From Bacteroidaceae bacterium (GTDB lineage Bacteria > Bacteroidota > Bacteroidia > Bacteroidales > Bacteroidaceae): DNA of 64,000 bases. The notes beneath the pieces are model-generated. The model saw only the letters and a list, made by a program, of their open reading frames with translations, searched no databases and was not told the origin of the DNA. The position numbers and the translations under genes were made by a program. The stretch is taken from contig JAFXTC010000002.1 in NCBI GenBank assembly GCA_017525235.1, positions 1 through 64,000 on the forward strand, written 5' to 3'. Below, piece after piece: positions 1-6,818 of this stretch (position 1 is the first letter of the stretch; each line of letters starts with the position of its first letter).

Positions 1-1
1 T

Positions 2-190
2 GCCCGTAACAACTTTACTCCCATATTTCCTAACAACCAAATCTATTCGCAAGGCTACTACAGCGAGATACAATCCTTCATAACATCTATTGAACACGGC
101 CATTCAAGCATCCTCACTGATATTGCATCAATTAAACCGACTTACGAAATCTTGACGAGAATAAAGAGATTATTTGCAGAATCCAATTGA
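2..190 (+). CDS. C-terminal end of a Gfo/Idh/MocA-like oxidoreductase (partial)
   Basis: The window opens inside a reading frame that ends at TGA 188-190; 62 codons are visible and the start lies outside. The visible tail has an EIQSFITSIEHG segment followed by ASIKPTYEILTRIKRLF. This resembles the last helices of Gfo/Idh/MocA NAD(P)-dependent oxidoreductases, where a loop, an aromatic-EI-x2-FI helix and a final tyeIlxrI helix close the substrate domain. No catalytic residue is visible, so the family call is an inference from this short tail alone. Confidence 0.45.
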   Translation, partial: ARNNFTPIFPNNQIYSQGYYSEIQSFITSIEHGHSSILTDIASIKPTYEILTRIKRLFAESN

Positions 191-339
191 AGTACACTCA
201 AAACGCGCAGTATATCATGGCTGTCACAATTGACGGGAGGGAACTCCTGTGTGCTGAAATGTTTTCCGCAGTTATCGACTCCAACATGCATGACAGGCTT
301 GCTTTGAACTGGCAGACTCCATTCAAACGAAGTGGAGAT

Positions 340-390
340 GGGGTATTAGGCTGCCCCTCCTTACTTTTGAGTGGACAGAGGCAAGCCTCT
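340..390. repeat. Two-hairpin element, copy A
   Basis: Two short inverted repeats lie 37 bp apart (start to start). Hairpin 1 (340-357) pairs GGGGTA with TGCCCC around the loop TTAGGC. Hairpin 2 (377-390) is a perfect 6-bp inverted repeat, AGAGGC-AA-GCCTCT. Copy B at 529-578 has the same layout with different but still complementary stem bases. The rest of 191-579 holds nothing else I recognise; the small open frames there look fortuitous. Confidence 0.6.
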
Positions 391-528
391 TCTGCATATC
401 CTTCTTTGCGTGAAGTCGCCAGATCTCTTTCATTTTGAATATTGTTATTCGAAGAACCATCAAAGTCATAGTAACCCTACAAGCTTGCTGTTTTATCTGG
501 CTAGTTTCCCCGACATCGATAGTAGATA

Positions 529-578
529 GGGGTATTAGGCTACCCACTACTTGAAAAATGTGGCATCGGCAAGCCGAT
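529..578. repeat. Two-hairpin element, copy B
   Basis: Second copy of the element at 340-390. Hairpin 1 (530-545) is GGGTA/TACCC around the same TTAGGC loop. Hairpin 2 (565-578) is the perfect inverted repeat ATCGGC-AA-GCCGAT. Stem changes between copies are compensatory (AGAGGC/GCCTCT versus ATCGGC/GCCGAT) while both loops are conserved. It sits directly past the stop codon (580-582) of the four-helix-bundle gene on the minus strand. A 10-mer from it, TGGCATCGGC, recurs at 602-611 inside the end of that gene. Confidence 0.6.
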
Positions 579-579
579 T

Positions 580-1218
580 TTACACGCTTGATATTATCCT
601 CTGGCATCGGCTCCGATATTCATGGCCTGCCATGTGTGAGAATAGCTTAATGCCAGATACTGTAACAAACCTATCTTGCATTGTTATCAGCAACTTGTGT
701 AGCATATACATGGCTTGATGGATAAGTGTAATGCACAAATTGGCAATCTCCTCATCATTCATGCGTTGTATAGTGGTGGCGTAGTCCTTCAGAAGTTGTT
801 CACTACGTGCATACTCCCGCATTGCATTATATCGTGGGTGAAAATTACCCCATTGATGAAGGTGGCGCACACGAATATAATCCTCGTAGTCGTCAAGAAG
901 TTCTTCAAGGCTAGCTTTAGCCACATTCGTAAGTTTAATCTCTGTCTCGCTCGATGTGGCAGCTGCTTGGTTACCTTCAGCAATGTTCTGCTTGCCACTA
1001 CGGGCTGCCTGAACCATCTGATCCACTGTGCGATCCCCTTTTTGCAAATAATGTTGAGTGAAATAATAGGTTATATCATAAATAACCTCAGTTACTTTAT
1101 AAACCCTCAGGTGTCTGTAATGCCCATGTTTGGGCAAGAAAATAAATTTTTCACTCTTCTGAGTATTCTGAGTATTCTGATTATTCTGATTACTCTGATT
1201 ATTTTGATTCATGACCAT
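580..1218 (-). CDS. Four-helix-bundle protein (S23/Avd-like, suffix-domain type)
   Basis: Predicted 212-residue cytoplasmic protein of the stand-alone four-helix-bundle family related to the 23S rRNA intervening-sequence protein and the Avd accessory protein of diversity-generating retroelements. Visible marks are the asparagine/glutamine-rich N-terminus, the AARSGKQNIAEGNQAA segment characteristic of the family, then the long helices with LTNVAKASLEELLDDYEDY and LRDR-type hydrophobic spacing. The molecular function of stand-alone members is not established. The longest frame starts at a TTG at 1239 inside a perfect -7 promoter box, so the ATG at 1218 (or 1212) is preferred. No reverse transcriptase or template repeat is nearby. 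A two-hairpin element abuts its 3' end. Confidence 0.75.
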   Translation of the reverse strand: MVMNQNNQSNQNNQNTQNTQKSEKFIFLPKHGHYRHLRVYKVTEVIYDITYYFTQHYLQKGDRTVDQMVQAARSGKQNIAEGNQAAATSSETEIKLTNVAKASLEELLDDYEDYIRVRHLHQWGNFHPRYNAMREYARSEQLLKDYATTIQRMNDEEIANLCITLIHQAMYMLHKLLITMQDRFVTVSGIKLFSHMAGHEYRSRCQRIISSV

Positions 1219-1236
1219 TACCTTTGTTATCTTCCG

Positions 1237-1267
1237 CAAAGGTACGAAAAAAAAATTAGTCGACCAA
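1237..1267 (-). promoter_or_regulatory. Bacteroidetes-type promoter of the four-helix-bundle gene
   Basis: On the minus strand, TTG (1265-1267) lies exactly 20 bp from TACCTTTG (1237-1244), matching TTG-N20-TAnnTTTG. The first usable ATG is about 19 bp downstream of the -7 box. This excludes the longer TTG-initiated frame. Confidence 0.75.
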
Positions 1268-1426
1268 TAATCCGACCACTATTCTTCCACGCACAAAGAA
1301 AAAGAGTGTTTTTCTTGTGTTCTTACGGGGCACTTTTATGTCCTTTTATGAGTAAAAACATAATAATTGTTGTGAATGTTTTAAATTTTTATGGCTTCGG
1401 AAGGTCTTTAGTTCAGAAAAAATTGC

Positions 1427-1434
1427 TATCTTTG
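1427..1434 (+). promoter_or_regulatory. -7 box upstream of the candidate 6S-like RNA
   Basis: TATCTTTG matches the Bacteroidetes -7 consensus. Transcription would begin near 1441, about 205 bp before the next start codon. That is unusually far for a simple mRNA leader and fits an independent RNA. No clear TTG sits at the ideal spacing; TTTA is near. Confidence 0.55.
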
Positions 1435-1440
1435 CATCAC

Positions 1441-1640
1441 TTTTGTTGAAGGTAAAAAGAGCCTCTGTTTTCGTAACTCCTGAAAAGACCAAACAAAAAC
1501 TAGCGACTAACGAAGGCTGCCTGCTCATACTATACAAAAAGAGGTGTGGGCATTGGTGGTTTAAACAACGTTGCGTTGGGATTGGTCTCCCTCAGGAGTG
1601 TTGTTTTCCACTGTGCCACATCACGCCTCTTTCTTATAAA
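1441..1640 (+). ncRNA. Candidate 6S-like structured RNA
   Basis: A roughly 200-nt gene-free stretch follows a good -7 box and folds end to end. AAAGAG near 1455 can pair with CTCTTT near 1630. ACTCCTGA (about 1471) pairs perfectly with TCAGGAGT (about 1592). AGACCAA (about 1484) pairs with TTGGTCT (about 1583). These nested helices separated by internal loops form one long rod with an unpaired central part. 6S RNA regulates RNA polymerase by mimicking an open promoter in such a rod, and Bacteroidales 6S-type RNAs are known with a TAnnTTTG promoter and about this length. A leader of the downstream gene is the alternative. The family assignment is inference; the helices are seen. Confidence 0.42.
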
Positions 1641-1645
1641 CCCTA

Positions 1646-3676
1646 ATGAAAAGAAGTGATGAAATGGCAAACCAATATAATAAAAAAGGAGGGGGCTCTT
1701 CAATAGGGCATATCCTCAAGATAACATCAAGGAACAATGGAGCACTCATTCTGCTCCTCTTATTTTTCTGCATTACCACATCTGTTGCACAGAATGTTTT
1801 TACGTGGGACGATTTTATTGAGGAAATAACCTCCAGTCAAGAATCAGAGAATGAAGAGAATCTCCTTCCCTATCTGGAGGAACTGAAGGAGCTGCACGAA
1901 CATCCCATCAACATCAATACAGCCACCATAGAGGATTTTAAGCAACTACCATTCCTCAACGAACAGCAGATAGAATCCATTCATGCCTATATCTATCTGC
2001 ACGGACAAATGCAAACACTGGGCGAATTGCTGATGCTACCGTTGATTGACGGGCAGACGTACAGATGGCTGCATTTGTTTGTCTATGCGGGAGAAGTTAA
2101 GAAGGAGGAAAAGAAAGGGCTCTTCAAGTACCTCAAAAATGATTTCTCCACACGGGTTGATATTCCCCTTTATTACAGAAAAGGATATAGCACAGCTAAC
2201 GGATATGCTGGTAATCCAATCTATCACCGCATGAAATATGAACTGGGAAACAGCAAGCATTTTCGTGCTGGATTCCATGTCGAGAAAGATGCGGGAGAGC
2301 GGTTCTATGATTCATACGGCGGCTTTGCCTTGCTGAAGGATGTGGGTATTATAAAGACGGCTATTGTGGGCGACTATCGCTTAGGATTTGGAGAGGGACT
2401 GGCTTTGGGCGGAAGCACATGGTTCAGTAAAGCTGCCCCCACAACAAAGATACAAACAGGCATTAAACCCCTTACCAGTACCGACGAGATTAATTTTCTG
2501 CGAGGAGCTGCCATTACGCTTCGGTTTGGAAAGGAATGGGAAGTGACGGCTTTTGGTTCATACAGACAGAAAGATGCCACGCTGAACAATAACGGTGAGA
2601 TACAGACACTGCAAACATCCGGCTACCACCGAACAGCATCAGAACAAAAAGGCAAGAACATTGCCACAGCCACAAGCTTTGGCGGTAACGTACAATGGCA
2701 AAGAAAAGGGTTTCATTTAGGTGCTGCGGGCTACTTTATGCACTTTAACAAGTTGATGAATCCAGGCACCGCCACATACCGACGCTTCTATCCCAAGGGT
2801 CAAAACTTCTCGGTGGCAAGTTTATATTATGGATACAACCGTTATCGTTTTACCTTGGCAGGAGAGACAGCTTACAGCACAGAAAAGGGAGGCATTGGAA
2901 CTCTGAACCGTTTGCAGTGGATTCTGAGTAAACGTTACATCATTTCTGCAGTGCAACGTTTCTACGACTACAAATACTATTCGTTCCTGGGCAATGCCTT
3001 TGCCGAGAATTCATCAGCACAGAACGAGAGCGGTGTGCTGCTTCATCTGAAAGCACAACCTTGGGACAGATGGCAGATTATCTGCTATGCCGACTTCTTC
3101 CATAACCCTTGGCCTCGCTACCGAATGACGCGTGCCAGCACCGGACAGGAAATAATGGTGGAGGTGTCGCATCAACTGAACAAAACCCACACCCTACAGG
3201 CTCGTTATCAGCTGAAACGGAAGGAGACGGGTGATGTAATGGAGCCTCATCACCGAACCAAACTTCAATGGACTATTACTCCCTCTGATAAATGGAAGTT
3301 TCAGACAACAGGATGGTATCATTCTGTATTGGGCAGCAACGGGTGGAGCATTCAGGAAACTGCCTACTGCACTTTGCAGAAACCAGCATTAAAGTATTCT
3401 GTTATGGCAGGATATTTTAATACCGATGATTACAACAGCCGCATTTATCTGTATGAGCCTGCTTTGTACAGCAGTGTTTCGTCGGGTTCCTATTTTGGCA
3501 AAGGCGTTCATGGTGTCTGTACCGCCCGTTGGACAAGCAAAAAGAAGCGCTTGATGCTAGAAGGTAAATACGCCCTCTGCAAATATTTCGACCGCTCAGA
3601 GATTGGATCAGCCCTTCAGACTATCTTTAGCTCTTGGAAAAATGATGTTTCCCTACAATTAAGGGTTGTTATATAA
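1646..3676 (+). CDS. Helix-hairpin-helix envelope protein with predicted beta-rich C-terminus
   Basis: 676 residues. A hydrophobic signal segment (about residues 30-48, ending SVAQ) follows a basic N-terminus; the second ATG at 1664 is an equally possible start. Residues about 85-145 carry a ComEA/T2SK-type helix-hairpin-helix with ININTATIEDFKQLPFL and a second half GELLMLPLIDG. The remainder is rich in alternating aromatic strands (YYGYNRYRFTL, YSVMAGYFNTDDY) and ends in VSLQLRVVI, as expected for an outer-membrane beta-barrel or large periplasmic beta-sheet protein. A role in DNA binding during uptake is possible from the HhH alone but unproven. It follows the candidate RNA directly and has no cotranscribed partner. 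Confidence 0.65.
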   Translation: MKRSDEMANQYNKKGGGSSIGHILKITSRNNGALILLLLFFCITTSVAQNVFTWDDFIEEITSSQESENEENLLPYLEELKELHEHPININTATIEDFKQLPFLNEQQIESIHAYIYLHGQMQTLGELLMLPLIDGQTYRWLHLFVYAGEVKKEEKKGLFKYLKNDFSTRVDIPLYYRKGYSTANGYAGNPIYHRMKYELGNSKHFRAGFHVEKDAGERFYDSYGGFALLKDVGIIKTAIVGDYRLGFGEGLALGGSTWFSKAAPTTKIQTGIKPLTSTDEINFLRGAAITLRFGKEWEVTAFGSYRQKDATLNNNGEIQTLQTSGYHRTASEQKGKNIATATSFGGNVQWQRKGFHLGAAGYFMHFNKLMNPGTATYRRFYPKGQNFSVASLYYGYNRYRFTLAGETAYSTEKGGIGTLNRLQWILSKRYIISAVQRFYDYKYYSFLGNAFAENSSAQNESGVLLHLKAQPWDRWQIICYADFFHNPWPRYRMTRASTGQEIMVEVSHQLNKTHTLQARYQLKRKETGDVMEPHHRTKLQWTITPSDKWKFQTTGWYHSVLGSNGWSIQETAYCTLQKPALKYSVMAGYFNTDDYNSRIYLYEPALYSSVSSGSYFGKGVHGVCTARWTSKKKRLMLEGKYALCKYFDRSEIGSALQTIFSSWKNDVSLQLRVVI

Positions 3677-3749
3677 GGAAGGGAAAGGATAATACCTTGT
3701 TTTTTCTTGCAATTTTTCGAAGAAATATATGAAATGCAAAATTAATTCG

Positions 3750-3757
3750 TATATTTG
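3750..3757 (+). promoter_or_regulatory. -7 box of the polyferredoxin operon
   Basis: TATATTTG matches TAnnTTTG and lies 45 bp before the ATG at 3803. No TTG stands at the usual spacing. Confidence 0.5.
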
Positions 3758-3802
3758 CAGCGATACTTTAACCATTTACAAACAAATTAACAACTTTCTG
3801 TT

Positions 3803-5344
3803 ATGCTTAAAAAAATAAGAATCACACTGGCCCTCATCTTCTGGGTGCTGATAACATGGCTGTTGGTAGATTTTACCGGCACGGCTCATGTGTATCTGGG
3901 ATGGATGGCTAAGATTCAGTTCTTGCCCGCTTTGGTAGCAATGAACATTGGAGCGCTGCTGTTTATAGTTGCACTGACGCTCCTGTTTGGCCGTATCTAC
4001 TGCTCTATTATCTGCCCATTAGGTGTGATGCAGGATGTTATCGCTTGGTTCCGTAAGAAGAAAAACAAGTACAGCTACAGCGAGGAGAAAGGCATTCTGC
4101 GCTATAGCATCTTGGCCATTACAGGTTTTCTGTTGGCAACTAATTTGGCTTGGATAGTAGGATTGATTGCTCCCTACAGTACATACGGTAGAATTGTGGG
4201 GACTGTTTTCTCGCCGCTCTATAAACTGGCAAATAATGCTTTGGCCGCTTTAGCCGAACATTACGGCAGTTATGCTTTCTACGAGGTGGATGTGTGGCTG
4301 AAGAGTATTCCTGCCCTTATTGCCGCTGTTGCTGCGTGGATTATCATTGGTATTCTCGCATGGAGAGGCGGACGTACCTGGTGTAATACCATTTGTCCTG
4401 TGGGATCTCTGCTAGGCATATTAGCCAAATACTCCAGACTGAAAGTGGTCATCGACCCCGATATTTGCAACGGATGCCGTAAGTGCGAACGCAACTGCAA
4501 GGCTTCCTGTATCAACGGCAAAACGCACGAGATAGATTATAGCCGTTGTGTTACATGTGGTGATTGTTTGGAACAATGTGCACAGCATGCTATTTCCTTT
4601 GGTTACAAACCAATGATAGAAAAGCAAAATCAGATAGCTAAAGAGTATGAAGATAAGAAGGCTGACGAAAGTCGTCGTGCTGTCCTGACAGGTGTGGCTT
4701 TGTTGGCTGGAACTGCATTAGTAAAGGCACAGGAGAAAACCACTGATGGCGGTTTGGCTGAGATTGAGGATATGAAGAAACCCAACAGAGATAAGTTGAT
4801 TACGCCTCCTGGTTCTATATCACTGAGGAATCTGTCTGAACATTGTACCTCTTGTCAGCTGTGTGTGAACAGTTGTCCTAATGATGTTCTTCGCCCCAGC
4901 AACAGTCTGGATCGCTTTATGCAGCCAGAGGTAAGCTACGAGCGTGGCTATTGTCGCCCTGAATGTACACGTTGCTCTGATGTTTGTCCTACTGGTGCTA
5001 TCAAGCCTATTACCGTTGAACAGCGTACAGCCACTCAGGTGGGTCACGCCGTTTGGATTAAGGATAACTGTGTTCCTGTAGCCGATGGAATTCCTTGTGG
5101 CAACTGTGCCCGCCATTGCCCTGCCCAAGCCATTCAGATGGTTCCTTTGCAGGCTGGTGTTCATCAGGACGGTTGGCGTTGGCTGGATGCCGACAATCAA
5201 GAGATTCCTCGCGAGAGAGTCTTACTTATCCCTGTAGTGAACGAGGAGAAGTGCATCGGTTGTGGTGCTTGTGAGAACCTTTGTCCATCGCGTCCCTTCA
5301 GCGCTATTTATGTTGAGGGACATGAGGTGCATCGGGAAATTTAG
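3803..5344 (+). CDS. NapH/NapG-like membrane polyferredoxin
   Basis: 513-residue electron-transfer protein. The N-terminal half has four membrane helices with paired CxxxCP motifs (CSIICPLG, CNTICPVG) typical of NapH/CcoG/RdxA-type quinol-linked ferredoxins, followed by two 4Fe-4S motifs (CNGCRKCERNC, CVTCGDCLEQC). At residues 290-310 an internal twin-arginine-like segment, SRRAVLTGVALLAGTALVKA, introduces a second part with four more Cys clusters (CTSCQLCVNSC, CTRCSDVC, CGNCARHC, CIGCGACENLC), which resembles NapG. It therefore looks like a NapH-NapG fusion. It is probably cotranscribed with the Fe-S aldo/keto reductase that begins 26 bp downstream, so it may pass quinol electrons to it across the membrane. 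The partner assignment is inference. Confidence 0.8.
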   Translation: MLKKIRITLALIFWVLITWLLVDFTGTAHVYLGWMAKIQFLPALVAMNIGALLFIVALTLLFGRIYCSIICPLGVMQDVIAWFRKKKNKYSYSEEKGILRYSILAITGFLLATNLAWIVGLIAPYSTYGRIVGTVFSPLYKLANNALAALAEHYGSYAFYEVDVWLKSIPALIAAVAAWIIIGILAWRGGRTWCNTICPVGSLLGILAKYSRLKVVIDPDICNGCRKCERNCKASCINGKTHEIDYSRCVTCGDCLEQCAQHAISFGYKPMIEKQNQIAKEYEDKKADESRRAVLTGVALLAGTALVKAQEKTTDGGLAEIEDMKKPNRDKLITPPGSISLRNLSEHCTSCQLCVNSCPNDVLRPSNSLDRFMQPEVSYERGYCRPECTRCSDVCPTGAIKPITVEQRTATQVGHAVWIKDNCVPVADGIPCGNCARHCPAQAIQMVPLQAGVHQDGWRWLDADNQEIPRERVLLIPVVNEEKCIGCGACENLCPSRPFSAIYVEGHEVHREI

Positions 5345-5370
5345 TTCAATTTAATTGAAAATTGATAATT

Positions 5371-6759
5371 ATGAAACAATATAATAGAAGGGACTTTCTG
5401 AAGGTTACGGGTACAGTAGCTGCTACAACGACATTGGCAAGTTGTGGAGCTGGAGGCTCTAATACCGAGGGAAAGGTTGATTATATGGGACACCATACAG
5501 GTGAGGTGCCCAAGGATAAAATGACCTATAGGGTTAATCCAAAAAACAATGAGAAAGTAAGTATATTGGGTTACGGATGGATGCGTCTGCCTACAAAGAA
5601 GGTGGAAAATGAAGATGTGATAGACCAAGAACAATGTAACCGACTGTGCAAATATGCACTGGATCATGGAGTAAATTACTTCGATACATCACCAGCCTAT
5701 TGCAGAGGTAAGAGCGAAGAATCTCTGGGTATTGCTTTAGAGAAGAGCGGTTATCGCAGAGATCAATATTTCATCGCTACCAAACTTTCTAATTTCAGTC
5801 CGCAGAAATACAGTTTCGAGGCAGGAAAAGAAATATTCGAGAACAGTCTTAAAAATATGAAGACTGACTACATAGATTATCTTTTGCTACACTCAATTGG
5901 TGGTGGAGGCATGCACAATCTGCATCAACGATTCTTGGATAACGGTCTGCTGGATTGGCTGATGGAGCAACGTGCTGCAGGAAGAATAAAAAACTTAGGA
6001 TTCTCTTTTCACGGAGATGTAGCAGTCTTTGACTGGATGCTTGACCATCACGATGAATATGAATGGGACTTTGTTCAGATTCAGGCAAATTACTGCGATT
6101 GGCACAACGATAAGGATAAGGGTCGCTCTGGCGAATATCTGTATAATAGGTTAGAGGAACTTGAAATCCCTGCCGTTATCATGGAGCCCTTGTTGGGTGG
6201 TCGTTTAAGCAAGGTGCCCGATCATGTTGTGGTACACCTTAAACAACGTGATCCTGAAAGCAGCGTAGCCAGTTGGGCTTTCCGTTACATTGGTAGCAAG
6301 CCGAATGTGCTTACCGTTCTAAGCGGTATGACTTATATGGAGCACTTGGAGGATAATATTCGTACTTATTCACCTTTGAAGCCCCTCTCGGAAGACGAAC
6401 AACAATGGCTGGAGGGTGAGACAGCAACACTTATCAACAGCTATCCTACCATTGATTGTAACGATTGTAAGTACTGTATGCCCTGTCCCTATGGTTTGGA
6501 TATTCCTGCCATCTTTGTACATTATAATAAATGTGTAAACAAGGGTAATGTGCCTGAGAGTATGCAAGCCGAAAATTATCAGAAGGCCCGTAGAGCTTTC
6601 CTTGTAGGATATGACAGAAGCGTACCCAAGCTGCGTCAGGCCAACCATTGCATACAATGTAGAGCATGTATTCCTCATTGTCCACAACAATTGGATATTC
6701 CCAGACTATTAACAAGAGTTGATGAGTTTGTGGAGAAGCTAAAGCAGAATAAACTATAG
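5371..6759 (+). CDS. Exported aldo/keto reductase with C-terminal 4Fe-4S domain
   Basis: 462 residues. The N-terminus NRRDFLKVTGTVAA is a twin-arginine signal, and LASC just after it could be a lipobox. The aldo/keto reductase TIM barrel covers about 50-330, with YDTSPAY-like FDTSPAYCRG, a conserved lysine in IATKLS and HSIGG. The C-terminus has two ferredoxin motifs, CNDCKYCMPCPYG and CIQCRACIPHCPQ. This domain order is known for Fe-S aldo/keto reductases of anaerobes, whose substrates are mostly unknown. The start was set at the ATG 5371 rather than an in-frame TTG nine bases earlier. It pairs with the polyferredoxin upstream. Confidence 0.85.
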   Translation: MKQYNRRDFLKVTGTVAATTTLASCGAGGSNTEGKVDYMGHHTGEVPKDKMTYRVNPKNNEKVSILGYGWMRLPTKKVENEDVIDQEQCNRLCKYALDHGVNYFDTSPAYCRGKSEESLGIALEKSGYRRDQYFIATKLSNFSPQKYSFEAGKEIFENSLKNMKTDYIDYLLLHSIGGGGMHNLHQRFLDNGLLDWLMEQRAAGRIKNLGFSFHGDVAVFDWMLDHHDEYEWDFVQIQANYCDWHNDKDKGRSGEYLYNRLEELEIPAVIMEPLLGGRLSKVPDHVVVHLKQRDPESSVASWAFRYIGSKPNVLTVLSGMTYMEHLEDNIRTYSPLKPLSEDEQQWLEGETATLINSYPTIDCNDCKYCMPCPYGLDIPAIFVHYNKCVNKGNVPESMQAENYQKARRAFLVGYDRSVPKLRQANHCIQCRACIPHCPQQLDIPRLLTRVDEFVEKLKQNKL

Positions 6760-6788
6760 ACTTTAGGCGTTAGACATTAAACTTTAGC

Positions 6789-6818
6789 AGCACTCCTAAA
6801 TTTGGGAGTGCTTTTTTT
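6789..6818 (+). terminator. Rho-independent terminator after the aldo/keto reductase
   Basis: AGCACTCC (6789-6796) pairs with GGAGTGCT (6805-6812), followed by seven T. It sits between convergent genes and reaches the stop codon of the antiporter on the other strand. Confidence 0.85.

Noticed and set aside
187-607. Small open frames on both strands in the 191-579 gap
   Set aside because: They start at non-ATG codons, resemble no family, and their apparent similarity to each other (a shared GSLIP) is explained by the repeated two-hairpin DNA element.
580-1218. Diversity-generating retroelement around the Avd-like gene
   Set aside because: No reverse transcriptase, template repeat or variable target gene lies in the visible neighbourhood.
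1443-1646. A 67-codon plus-strand frame upstream of the HhH protein gene
   Set aside because: Cysteine- and arginine-rich translation without family or ribosome site; the stretch is better explained as structured RNA.
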